Shown here piece by piece: positions 35,197 through 43,755 of a stretch of DNA of 64,000 nucleotides (position 1 is its first letter; each line of letters opens with the position of its first letter). The DNA is from Aurantibacter crassamenti. Lineage in GTDB: Bacteria; Bacteroidota; Bacteroidia; Flavobacteriales; Flavobacteriaceae. The position numbers were made by a program, and so were the translations under genes. The stretch spans positions 2,050,126-2,114,125 of the forward strand of contig NZ_JAFBGM010000001.1 of NCBI RefSeq assembly GCF_016811105.1, given 5' to 3'. The notes below the pieces were generated by a model. The model was not told where the DNA came from. It searched no databases and saw only the letters and a list, made by a program, of their open reading frames with translations.

Positions 35197-36435
35197 TTGA
35201 ATTTAGAATTCTTTATCGCTAAAAGGCTTATTACTGGTACGGAGCATAAAATTAGTATATCCGCTACAATAATAAAAATCGCAATAATCGCGATTGCCAT
35301 TAGTATTATTATGATGTTGATGGCTATCGCTACTGGGGTAGGTCTCAAGCATAAAATACGTGAAAAACTTACCGCCTTCAATGGCCATATACAAATTCAA
35401 AATTACGACAATAATAATTCTGATATCTCAGTTTCTCCTGTTTCTTTGAACCAAGAATTTTATCCTGAGTTTAAGAATATTAAAGGTATTTCTCATGTGC
35501 AGGCCGTTGCAACAAAAGGAGGGATAATTAGAACCGAAGAAACTTTTGAAGGTACAATTGCTAAAGGTGTGGGAACTGATTATGATTGGAGTTTATTTGA
35601 TGAATTTGTTGTAAGTGGTCGCTTACCAGATTATTCCGGAAAATTAAATGATGAGGTGCTTTTATCAAGGCTCATGGCAAATAGATTAAAGCTAGATGTT
35701 GGTGATTCATTTTTTGCATTTTTTCCTAAGGAAGACGATTTGTCTAGCCCCAATCAACGAAAGTTCAAAATTGTAGGTCTTTATGATAGTAGGTTTGAAG
35801 AATTTGATGGCACTTATTTCTTCACAGATATTCGGCATGTTCAGCGAATGAATAAATGGGAGGCAGATCAAATAGGAAATTTTGAAGTCTTTCTAGAAAA
35901 TTTTGATGACATTGATGAAAAAAGTAAAGAGATTTACGGGCAAACCGTATCAGAATTAGACGCTCAAAATATAAAAACCAAGTATTTTGATACATTTGAA
36001 TGGATGAGTCTCTTCGACTTTAATATTGCTATGATTATTGGTATAATGATCATTGTAGGCGGTATTAATATGATTACAGCGCTTTTAGTCTTGATTTTAG
36101 AACGCACTCAAATGATTGGTATTTTAAAGGCTATGGGAGCTTCTAATTTGATGGTTAGAAAGGTCTTTTTGTACAATGCAACCTATTTAATTGGTATTGG
36201 ACTATTTTGGGGTAATTTAATTGGACTGAGCCTTTTGCTACTGCAGCAACAATTCAAATGGATTAAGTTTCCAAACCCAGAAGAATATTATATCGATTAT
36301 GTGCCAGTGCATATAGATATCACAACTGTACTACTTTTAAATTTAGGTGTTTTAATACTTTGCTTTTTAATGTTGGTGATTCCTTCATTAATTATCTCAA
36401 AAATTTCACCGGTAAAGTCCATAAAGTTTGAATAG
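35197..36435 (+). CDS. ABC transporter permease, LolC/LolE-like
   Basis: A 412-residue inner-membrane permease of the FtsX/MacB_PCD type: N-terminal membrane helix (residues ~24-46, IIKIAIIAIAISIIMMLMAI), a large periplasmic domain (~50-265) and three more helices from ~270 to the end, with the conserved ERTQMIGILKAMGASN loop. It may release lipoproteins to the carrier protein as LolCE does. The start is a TTG at 35197 (reading NLEFFIAKRL), which fits the family N-terminus; no ATG serves. No ATPase gene is adjacent. Confidence 0.9.
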   Translation: MNLEFFIAKRLITGTEHKISISATIIKIAIIAIAISIIMMLMAIATGVGLKHKIREKLTAFNGHIQIQNYDNNNSDISVSPVSLNQEFYPEFKNIKGISHVQAVATKGGIIRTEETFEGTIAKGVGTDYDWSLFDEFVVSGRLPDYSGKLNDEVLLSRLMANRLKLDVGDSFFAFFPKEDDLSSPNQRKFKIVGLYDSRFEEFDGTYFFTDIRHVQRMNKWEADQIGNFEVFLENFDDIDEKSKEIYGQTVSELDAQNIKTKYFDTFEWMSLFDFNIAMIIGIMIIVGGINMITALLVLILERTQMIGILKAMGASNLMVRKVFLYNATYLIGIGLFWGNLIGLSLLLLQQQFKWIKFPNPEEYYIDYVPVHIDITTVLLLNLGVLILCFLMLVIPSLIISKISPVKSIKFE

Positions 36436-36580
36436 GTTTCAATCATTTGAAATAATACCATTCAACAAAATGAAGTTGCTATAAGGCTTAATCTTTGTAT
36501 TGTATGCAACGTTGATGATAGTTTTATTGAATTTTCAAAAATGATTTATACCTTAAACTAAGGTAAAGGAAGAGTTTCAA

Positions 36581-37771
36581 ATGTTTAAGATTCGATTTAT
36601 AATAGGCGTATCCATTGCTTTTTTAATAATTGGCTGTAAAAATGCTAATGAAAAAGCATCAGATGAAGCGGCGCTTAAAAAAAGAAAAATAGCACTATTA
36701 AATCGTGTTTCAGCCCTGCCTTTATTGGTGAAATCTCCTGATAAAAATGAATTTTCAGATGAAAAAGCAGCATTAGGTAAGCTTCTTTTTTATGATCCAA
36801 TTCTTTCAGGTGATAAAGATGTAGCCTGTGTTACGTGTCATCATCCAAATACGGGTTATGCAGAGTTTCTAGATCTGTCCATTGGGCCAAATGCGAGCGG
36901 TTTAGGTTCTAGAAGGAGGTTTAAAAGTCCCAATGATATTCCTTTTGTAAAAAGAAATGCGCAAACTATTCTTAATTCGGCGTTCAATGGTATAGATGTG
37001 AATAATAGATATGACCCAGAGAAGGCATCTATGTTTTGGGATGAAAGAGTGAAAAGCCTAGAGATGCAAGCTCTAGAGCCTATTAGGGCATTAGAAGAAA
37101 TGCGCGGCAATAACTTTTCAGAAGATAAAATTTTGAATGTTGTTATCGATCGGTTAAAATCGATACCAGAATATCGCGAACTATTTGATACAGCTTTTGA
37201 TAGTGTAAATGCAATTACAATAGCTAACTTATCTAAGGCTATTGCTGCTTTTGAGCGAACCTTAGTAGCTAATAATTCTCGATTCGATAAATATATGCGT
37301 GGTGATAAAGATGCAATTCATATTTCAGAGAAAGATGGTTTCGAGCTATTCAAATCTGTTGGATGCATTAATTGTCATAACGGACCAATGTTTTCTGATT
37401 ATCTACCCCATGTTTTAGGTGTACCCAGAAATAATAAACTATCTGAAATTGATAAGGGCATTCAAGATACTTTTGCATTTAGAACACCCAGTTTGCGTAA
37501 TCTCAGATTTACGGCGCCATATATGCATAACGGTAGTTTAACAACTTTAAAGAGGGTGCTAGAGTTTTATGAGGATATAGCAAATGGTAAAGAAAGAAAT
37601 GCGGATGTACCGGCAGAGAAGTTTGACCCGTTAGTTCATGAATTGAAATTATCAGTAAAAGAAATGTCATTAATAATTTCGTTCTTAAACACACTGAATG
37701 ATGAGGAATTTGATAAAGAAATACCAGAAGCAGTGCCGAGCGGACTCACAGTTGGTGGGAATATAAATTAA
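36581..37771 (+). CDS. Di-haem cytochrome c peroxidase (MauG family) lipoprotein
   Basis: A 396-residue protein with a lipoprotein signal (LIIGCKNAN) and two haem c sites, CVTCH (in VACVTCHHPNTGY) and CINCH (in VGCINCHNGPMFSD). The family detoxifies H2O2 in the periplasm or modifies proteins (MauG). Conserved PSLRNLRFTAPYMHNG and the second domain are complete. The gene precedes an aldose epimerase gene by 7 bases, an arrangement without an obvious functional link. Confidence 0.92.
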   Translation: MFKIRFIIGVSIAFLIIGCKNANEKASDEAALKKRKIALLNRVSALPLLVKSPDKNEFSDEKAALGKLLFYDPILSGDKDVACVTCHHPNTGYAEFLDLSIGPNASGLGSRRRFKSPNDIPFVKRNAQTILNSAFNGIDVNNRYDPEKASMFWDERVKSLEMQALEPIRALEEMRGNNFSEDKILNVVIDRLKSIPEYRELFDTAFDSVNAITIANLSKAIAAFERTLVANNSRFDKYMRGDKDAIHISEKDGFELFKSVGCINCHNGPMFSDYLPHVLGVPRNNKLSEIDKGIQDTFAFRTPSLRNLRFTAPYMHNGSLTTLKRVLEFYEDIANGKERNADVPAEKFDPLVHELKLSVKEMSLIISFLNTLNDEEFDKEIPEAVPSGLTVGGNIN

Positions 37772-37778
37772 TAGTAAG

Positions 37779-38558
37779 ATGGAAAAATTAGTATTAAACA
37801 ATTCAAGAGTAAATATTGAAAGTGGCGAGTTGGTTAGTTATGTAGTAAATGGTCATGAATTCATTCATCAAAAGGGTAGTCCCGGATGGCGAAATTCCGA
37901 TACAGAAATGTTTCCCATAATTGGCCCTACAAGTGAAGCTGATTTTCAAGTAAAAACGGAAAGAGGCTATGCCGTTCAAGATCAACATGGTTTGTTGCGT
38001 GAGCTAGAGTATGAGTTGAAATCACTTAGCGAAACTTCAGCGAATTATGTAAAAACGTATATAGCGAATACAGCTGTTCAGAATTCTAAATTTCCTGAAA
38101 AATCTGCAGTTAAAGATTTGTCTTGGCCTTATAATTTTACATTTCAAAAGCAGTTTACACTTTCTGAAAACGGATTAGAAATAAGCTTTACCATAGACGG
38201 TGAAAAAGGAATGCCTTTTATGTTGGGGTATCATCCGGCATTTAAATTACACAGTGAAAGTCCGACTGTCGAAAATGAAAATAAAAGTATTTCACTAGAG
38301 GATGTTTTGGCGGTAGGTAATCGTGCTTATCAAGTTTCTGATTGCGAAAAAGTCGTATTAAAAGACAAAAAAAATCTGGTGATAAAAACCGAAGGTTTCG
38401 GCAATTTTATGCTCTGGACAGAAGTGTCAAATATGATTTGTATAGAGCCAATTTCATTTTATCCTTATGCGGTAAATGCTGATAAATTGCATAAAGGATT
38501 TCAAATTTTAAACGATTCACCAAAGGTTTTTAAAGTCTATTTGTTACCTGAAAACTAG
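37779..38558 (+). CDS. Aldose 1-epimerase family protein
   Basis: A 259-residue cytoplasmic protein that should equilibrate alpha and beta anomers of a sugar. The His of the family is seen in LGYHPAFKL, with ISFYPYAVNADKLH near the end and the GWRNSDTEMFPIIGP opening. It starts 7 bases after the MauG-like gene, so probably co-transcribed. Its TAG stop (38556-38558) is part of the first copy of the hairpin repeat that extends downstream. Confidence 0.85.
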   Translation: MEKLVLNNSRVNIESGELVSYVVNGHEFIHQKGSPGWRNSDTEMFPIIGPTSEADFQVKTERGYAVQDQHGLLRELEYELKSLSETSANYVKTYIANTAVQNSKFPEKSAVKDLSWPYNFTFQKQFTLSENGLEISFTIDGEKGMPFMLGYHPAFKLHSESPTVENENKSISLEDVLAVGNRAYQVSDCEKVVLKDKKNLVIKTEGFGNFMLWTEVSNMICIEPISFYPYAVNADKLHKGFQILNDSPKVFKVYLLPEN

Positions 38559-38596
38559 ATCGTTAATTGCGGCTACTCAAAGATTTAATTGATCCT
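38548..38596 (+). repeat. Hairpin repeat, copy R1
   Basis: First of four similar ~49-bp elements in the same orientation. Its arms are CTAGATC (38555-38561) and GATTTAA (38582-38588), pairing 6 of 7 positions including one G-T, around a 20-base loop that ends GGCTACTCAAA; a TTGATCC follows. The stop codon of the epimerase gene lies in the left arm. Confidence 0.85.
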
Positions 38597-38955
38597 AAGA
38601 AATTAGTGAAGATTTGGCGTAATGGGTTTGAAAATATTGTATTATTTATTGGCTGACAAATCAATTGATTTTAATCAAAACGTTTGCAATGTACTTTTTA
38701 AAAAACCGCATTAGCTTAAATTAAAAATGAGCGTTTTTTTAGTGAGTTATTTAGTCAAGTTATTTAAAATATTTTCTTTACAAAGTCAAATATTTCAAAT
38801 CATAAAAATGGATTGTTCTTAAAATTATTTAATGCCCACAGATGTGATTAACACGATAATTTTAGCGTTGATTATAAACTGTTGGTGGTACTAAAATACA
38901 AATTGAATTTCTAGATTTAAACAATGTGTTTCTAGTTTTAAATTGCAATTACTTA

Positions 38956-39004
38956 TTGAAAGCTAGATCGTTAAATAAGGCTACTCAAAGATCTAGTTGA
39001 TCCT
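38956..39004 (+). repeat. Hairpin repeat, copy R2
   Basis: Best-paired copy: CTAGATC (38963-38969) and GATCTAG (38990-38996) are fully complementary around a 20-base loop ending GGCTACTCAAA. It is preceded by TTGAAAG and followed by TTGATCCTG, and lies 408 bases after R1. Confidence 0.85.
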
Positions 39005-39385
39005 GTTTAACTTATGAATATTAAGGCTGTAATTTCTCTTTATGCAAAAAGATTATTCTTTAAAATTTCTTAATTGATAATGTTTTCACTTAAGGCTTTT
39101 AAATATAAAAGACAGTGCCATTTTTTTTGATGAAAATTAGTTGCTTTTTAAGTTATTGATAAATAAGTTAGATATCAATGAATAAGTAGTAACCACGTTT
39201 TTTAAGTAAATAATTATTCTAAAATTAAAATTATGCTCACACTAGTTTTAATTATTTATGATTGCGATAAGCTATAATTAATCAGGAGTGAAAGTAGTTT
39301 GTGTAGAAGCAATTTGTATCTAAAAATCAAGTTTGTTTTTTAGCTTTTAAGTGTATAAATAAAAGTTATAGTATTTAGTTACTAC

Positions 39386-39434
39386 TTGAAACTTAGATCA
39401 CTAAAAGCCCTTACTAAAAGATCTAATTGATCTG
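39386..39434 (+). repeat. Hairpin repeat, copy R3
   Basis: TTAGATC (39393-39399) and GATCTAA (39420-39426) pair fully. Relative to R2 the outer pair has changed from C-G to T-A on both sides, a compensatory change. The loop is more diverged (ending CTTACTAAAA). It lies 430 bases after R2. Confidence 0.85.
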
Positions 39435-39793
39435 TTGTTATTCGATGTGATGATGTCATTTGAAAGATAAAAAATTCATTTTTTAGCTGATGAATTAAAT
39501 GAGATAAAGACAACAAATGTATAGCGGTTTTTTTATTTGAATATGCTGCTTTGGTTTCAGGTAATGTTACAATTGAAACAGTCGAAATATTAGGTGATAA
39601 CAATTTGTAAGATGTAAATATTTAACTTTGTTAAAGATAAATGGCATCGTTTTTATCACTTGTTTTTAAATACGAAACATGAATTTTTTTGCGACGATTA
39701 TTTTTTAATCCACGTAATAAAATAGGAGATGATAAACTGAAATTTCTAAATTAGAAATATGCAAATTCAGAGTTTATGCATCCTATTTAATAC

Positions 39794-39842
39794 TTGATAC
39801 CTAGATCATTAATGGAGACTATTCAAAGATCAAATTCATCTG
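39794..39842 (+). repeat. Hairpin repeat, copy R4, overlapping the GNAT start
   Basis: CTAGATC (39801-39807) faces GATCAAA (39828-39834); only five of seven positions pair. It lies 408 bases after R3. The ATG of the acetyltransferase gene (39812) and its first codons lie in the loop and right arm, so this copy is partly coding. Confidence 0.8.
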
Positions 39843-40261
39843 ACACTACCTTTGTAAAATTGGTTGCAAAACTTGATGCTGAGCTAGCAGAACGCGACGG
39901 CGAAGACCACTCATTTTATAATCAATTTAATAAGATTGATTCTATTAAATATGCGGTGATTTTTTATTATGAAAAAACAGCTGTTGCGTGTGGAGCAATT
40001 AAAAAATATGATGCCACATCAATGGAGGTAAAACGAATGTACACACTGCTCGAATATCGTGGTTTAGGTTTGGCTTCTAAAGTATTAAAAGAGTTAGAAT
40101 TGTGGGCGAAAGAATTGGGTTTTACAAAATGCATTTTAGAAACTGGTATACGTCAACCTGAAGCAATTGCATTATACAAGAAGAATAATTATACTATTAT
40201 TGATAATTATGGTCAATATATTGGGGTTGACAATAGTGTCTGTTTCGAAAAAGTGTTGTGA
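39812..40261 (+). CDS. GNAT-family N-acetyltransferase
   Basis: A 149-residue protein from the ATG at 39812. The GNAT core is clear: motif A with VKRMYTLLEYRGLGLASKVL (the R-G-x-G-A type acetyl-CoA loop) and a C-terminal LETGIRQPEAIALYKKNNY. The opening LVAKLDAELAERDGEDHSFY and CGAIKKYD are typical of a subgroup of small acetyltransferases. The acceptor is unknown. The frame continues upstream to a TTG at 39794 through the hairpin repeat, but the ATG fits the family start. It could be co-transcribed with the SulP gene 53 bases downstream. Confidence 0.9.
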   Translation: METIQRSNSSDTTFVKLVAKLDAELAERDGEDHSFYNQFNKIDSIKYAVIFYYEKTAVACGAIKKYDATSMEVKRMYTLLEYRGLGLASKVLKELELWAKELGFTKCILETGIRQPEAIALYKKNNYTIIDNYGQYIGVDNSVCFEKVL

Positions 40262-40314
40262 CACAATTTAAGGGTCAAAAGGTTCGGTCAGAAGATTATC
40301 ACTAAATTTGAGTA

Positions 40315-42039
40315 ATGCAAAAATTCTTTCCATTTCTGCAATGGATTCCAAACTATAATTGGACATTTTTCAGAAAAGATCTGTCCGCTGGTTTAACCGT
40401 TGCAATCGTACTTATTCCGCAAGCAATGGCTTATGCTATGATTGCTGGTTTGCCACCAGTATACGGGCTATATGCTGCGTTATTTCCGTTGTTTGTCTAT
40501 ACTTTTTTAGGAACATCTAGGCAGTTGGCAATTGGCCCAGTAGCAATGGATTCACTTTTGGTAGCTGCAAGTTTAGGAGCGTTGGCTATCACAGGAATAG
40601 AGAATTATATTGCAATGGCCATTTTTTTAGCTTTTGCAGTAGGTGTAATTCAATTATTATTGGGTTTTTTACGAATGGGTTTTTTGGTTAATTTTCTATC
40701 AAAACCTGTTATTAGTGGTTTTACTTCTGGCGCTGCGTTAATTATTATCTTTAGCCAAGTTAAGCACTTACTAGGGGTTGATGTGCAAAATAGTCCGCAG
40801 TTTATTCAATTAGTTAGTAATGTATTTAGCAAAATTGGTGAACTAAATTTATATGATTTAACTATTGGCCTTGCAGGTATATTACTAATTGTGCTTTTAA
40901 AGAAATGGAGTAAAAAAATTCCAGCGATATTATTTGCTGTTGTTTTAGGAACATTAGCGGTACATTTTCTTCATTTAGATGCAAACAATGTAAAAATAGT
41001 TGGTGAAATTCCCACAGGTTTACCATCTTTTAAAGTGCCACAAATTAGTTTTAATAATTTTCTCACAATGTGGCCAATTGCTTTGACCATCGCATTGGTA
41101 GGTTACTTAGAAGCTATCTCAATCGGCACAGCATTAGAAGAAAAGAAAAATGAAAATACTATTGATGCCAATCAAGAACTTGTTGCATTAGGTGCCTCAA
41201 ATATGTTGGGATCATTTTTTCAATCATATCCGGTTACAGGAAGTTTTTCAAGATCAGCTATTAGTGGTGAGGCCGGAGGTAAAACAAATTTTTCCGGCTT
41301 TTTTAGTATGATTTTGGTGGTCATTACCTTATTCTTTTTGGCACCTTTATTTTATTATCTACCAAAGGCTATTCTTGGTGCTATTATCATGGTTTCAGTA
41401 TTTGGTTTGTTAGACGTGAGTTATCCTAAGAAATTATGGAAAAACCGCAAAGATGAATTTGCCTTATTACTCCTAACCTTTTTAATAACCCTGTTTATTG
41501 GGATTCCGGAAGGAATATTAACTGGCGTACTCATCTCACTTTTGTTAATGGTATATAGAACTTCAAAACCGCATTTTGTAGCGTTAGGAAATATAAAAGA
41601 TTCCGACTATTACAAGAATGTAAATCGTTTTGAAGATGAAATCATTGTTCGTGATGATTTATTAATCGTTCGGTTTGATTCGCAATTGTATTTTGGCAAT
41701 AAGAACTTTTTTAGAGAAGAGCTGTTTAAGTTTATTGATGCAAAGGGTGATCGATTAAAGGGTGTAATCTTAAATGCAGAAGCAATACATTATATTGATT
41801 CTAGTGCTTCGGCTATGTTGATAAAGGTTATTGATGAAATACATGCTAGGGGGTTGCAGTTTATTATAGCTGGTGCAATTGGGCCAACAAGAGATATAAT
41901 TTTTAGCAGTGGTATTATAGATGCCTTGCAAAAAGATTTTCTCTTTGTAAGAACTAAAGAGGCCGTTGCTTGTTTTGATGACCCTGAAGCGTTTAAACAG
42001 TTTCGTAGTACAGTAGCATATCAAAAAAATCTAAAATGA
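40315..42039 (+). CDS. SulP-family inorganic anion transporter
   Basis: A 574-residue inner-membrane transporter with about 12 hydrophobic segments over residues 20-420. The SulP signature is visible in GLTVAIVLIPQAMAYAMIAG and LPPVYGLYAALFP. A cytoplasmic STAS domain (about 440-560) contains LNAEAIHYIDSSASAML. The family moves sulfate, bicarbonate or other anions. The next gene encodes a sulfur-oxidising CstB-like protein, so sulfate, sulfite or thiosulfate is the likely cargo; that is inference from position. Confidence 0.93.
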   Translation: MQKFFPFLQWIPNYNWTFFRKDLSAGLTVAIVLIPQAMAYAMIAGLPPVYGLYAALFPLFVYTFLGTSRQLAIGPVAMDSLLVAASLGALAITGIENYIAMAIFLAFAVGVIQLLLGFLRMGFLVNFLSKPVISGFTSGAALIIIFSQVKHLLGVDVQNSPQFIQLVSNVFSKIGELNLYDLTIGLAGILLIVLLKKWSKKIPAILFAVVLGTLAVHFLHLDANNVKIVGEIPTGLPSFKVPQISFNNFLTMWPIALTIALVGYLEAISIGTALEEKKNENTIDANQELVALGASNMLGSFFQSYPVTGSFSRSAISGEAGGKTNFSGFFSMILVVITLFFLAPLFYYLPKAILGAIIMVSVFGLLDVSYPKKLWKNRKDEFALLLLTFLITLFIGIPEGILTGVLISLLLMVYRTSKPHFVALGNIKDSDYYKNVNRFEDEIIVRDDLLIVRFDSQLYFGNKNFFREELFKFIDAKGDRLKGVILNAEAIHYIDSSASAMLIKVIDEIHARGLQFIIAGAIGPTRDIIFSSGIIDALQKDFLFVRTKEAVACFDDPEAFKQFRSTVAYQKNLK

Positions 42040-42103
42040 TTTATATCAGCTTTTTTAAAAGCAGTATAAATTAATTTTGAGTATATAATTAAAATATTAG
42101 GTC

Positions 42104-43513
42104 ATGGTTATTGAGCAAATTTATACGGGTTGTCTAGCACAAGGTGCTTATTATATTGAAAGTGATGGTGAGGTTGCTATTATAGATCCGCTACGTGAAG
42201 TCACAACTTATGTAAACAGGGCAAAGAAGAACAATGCAAAAATCAAGTATATTTTTGAGACACATTTTCATGCTGATTTTGTTAGTGGTCATGTTACGCT
42301 TTCTAAAGAAACAGGAGCGCCAATAATTTTTGGACCTAATGCGAACCCAACTTTTGATGCTACCATCGCTACAGATGGACAAGAATTTAAACTGGGCAAT
42401 ATTGTGATTATAGCTTTACATACTCCTGGGCATACGATGGAAAGTACTACGTATTTACTTAGAGATGCAAATGGAAAAGATCATGCGATATTTTCGGGTG
42501 ATACATTGTTTTTAGGTGATGTAGGTCGACCAGATTTAGCTCAAAAGGCTGCTGATATGACCAAAGAAGACTTGGCTGGAATATTATTCGATAGTCTTCG
42601 TGAAAAAATTATGACACTGGCTGATGATGTAATTGTATACCCTGCGCATGGTGCTGGATCGGCATGTGGTAAAAACATGATGAAAGAGACTGTTGATACC
42701 TTAGGCAATCAGAAGCAAATGAATTATGCGTTACGTGCTGATATGACCAAAGAAGAATTTGTAAAAGAAGTTACGGATGGTTTATTACCGCCACCACAAT
42801 ATTTTCCTTTGAATGTGAAAATGAATAAAGAAGGTTATGAAGATATTGCTGATGTTTTAGATAGAGGTACTACCGCTTTATCGCCCGACGCTTTTGAAAC
42901 TGCTGCAAATGAAACAGGAGCATTGATATTAGACGTACGGCATCAAGATGATTTTGTTAAAGGCCATGTACCAAGATCTATTTTTATCGGCTTAAATGGT
43001 GATTTTGCACCATGGGTGGGCGCTCTAATTGGCGATGTTGCCCAACCACTTTTATTGATTGCACCTAAAGGAACAGAAAAAGAAGCAATAACACGTTTAT
43101 CTCGGGTTGGTTTTGATGGTACTATCGGATATCTCAATGGCGGATTTGAAGCTTGGAAAAATGCCGGTAAAGATTTTGATACAATTAAGTCAGTTACGGC
43201 TACAGAGGCCACAGCTAAAATTAAATTAGATAAACATCTTGTTTTTGATGTTCGAAAAGAAAGTGAATATGCTTCTGAACATGTTGTTGATGCCAATAAT
43301 GCGCCCTTGAGCTCATTAAATGAACATCTTTCTGAATTGCCAGAAGATGATTCGTTTTATGTGCATTGTGCTGGGGGTTACCGTTCGGTAATTGCTGCTT
43401 CCATTTTGAAAAGTAGAGGCTTTCATAATTTAGTTAATATCGAAGGTGGTTTTGGTGCATTAAAGAATGAAGGTGCTGCGGTAACTGAATTTGTTTGTCC
43501 TACTACATTATAA
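42104..43513 (+). CDS. CstB-like persulfide dioxygenase-rhodanese fusion
   Basis: A 469-residue three-domain protein. Residues 1-~250 are a metallo-beta-lactamase fold with HxHxD (His54, His56, Asp58 in THFHADF) and the GDTLFLGDVGRPDL segment of persulfide dioxygenases. Residues ~265-365 are a rhodanese domain whose catalytic Cys is missing (the loop reads LLLIAPKGTEKEA). Residues ~375-469 are an active-type rhodanese with Cys422 in YVHCAGGYRS. This is the layout of CstB of Staphylococcus, which oxidises persulfides to thiosulfate. With the adjacent SulP transporter it suggests sulfide detoxification and export of oxidised sulfur. Confidence 0.9.
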   Translation: MVIEQIYTGCLAQGAYYIESDGEVAIIDPLREVTTYVNRAKKNNAKIKYIFETHFHADFVSGHVTLSKETGAPIIFGPNANPTFDATIATDGQEFKLGNIVIIALHTPGHTMESTTYLLRDANGKDHAIFSGDTLFLGDVGRPDLAQKAADMTKEDLAGILFDSLREKIMTLADDVIVYPAHGAGSACGKNMMKETVDTLGNQKQMNYALRADMTKEEFVKEVTDGLLPPPQYFPLNVKMNKEGYEDIADVLDRGTTALSPDAFETAANETGALILDVRHQDDFVKGHVPRSIFIGLNGDFAPWVGALIGDVAQPLLLIAPKGTEKEAITRLSRVGFDGTIGYLNGGFEAWKNAGKDFDTIKSVTATEATAKIKLDKHLVFDVRKESEYASEHVVDANNAPLSSLNEHLSELPEDDSFYVHCAGGYRSVIAASILKSRGFHNLVNIEGGFGALKNEGAAVTEFVCPTTL

Positions 43514-43668
43514 TTTTCACAACAAAGTGTAACACAATTGATCTTATATCGTCTTTATAAGTGAAGACTTTTATATGTTTTATTTTGACAAACTAAACCG
43601 TCTAAATAATTACACAAAAAGTTTGATTTTTTAAATACTATAAAAAGAGAACGTTGAATTTAATTTGG

Positions 43669-43755
43669 ATGTATTCAGTTGGTGGAATTGTACTGGTATT
43701 CTTGTGGTTTTTCTTTATTATTCTGATGCTTAAAAGGCGTCCTATGAAACAATAA
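43669..43755 (+). CDS. Small single-span membrane protein
   Basis: A 28-residue frame from ATG at 43669 (or 33 residues from a TTG at 43654): a short N-terminus, a membrane helix (IVLVFLWFFFIILML) and a basic tail KRRPMKQ that obeys the positive-inside rule. It overlaps the 3' end of the convergent nuclease gene by 14 bases. The hydrophobic pattern is convincing for its size but I know no family. Confidence 0.45.
   Translation: MYSVGGIVLVFLWFFFIILMLKRRPMKQ

Larger units (their letters stand above)
38597..39793. other. Long AT-rich stretch with repeat spacers, no supportable gene
   Basis: Between the epimerase and acetyltransferase genes, about 1.2 kb holds only the hairpin repeats and three spacers of roughly 360-380 bases. 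The spacers are very AT-rich, do not look alike, and are broken by stops in every frame; the longest frame, 73 codons on the minus strand across R3, lacks protein-like features. I see no tRNA, transposase or terminator here. Confidence 0.7.

Noticed and set aside
39382-39603. A 73-residue minus-strand protein across repeat R3
   Set aside because: It has no domain-like pattern, and the equivalent frame is closed in the other repeat copies. It is a chance frame in AT-rich DNA.
38548-39842. Integron cassette array (attC sites) or CRISPR array
   Set aside because: The repeats lack the GTTRRRY/RYYYAAC core pair in all four copies, no integrase is near and the spacers have no genes. Spacers of about 360 bases rule out CRISPR.
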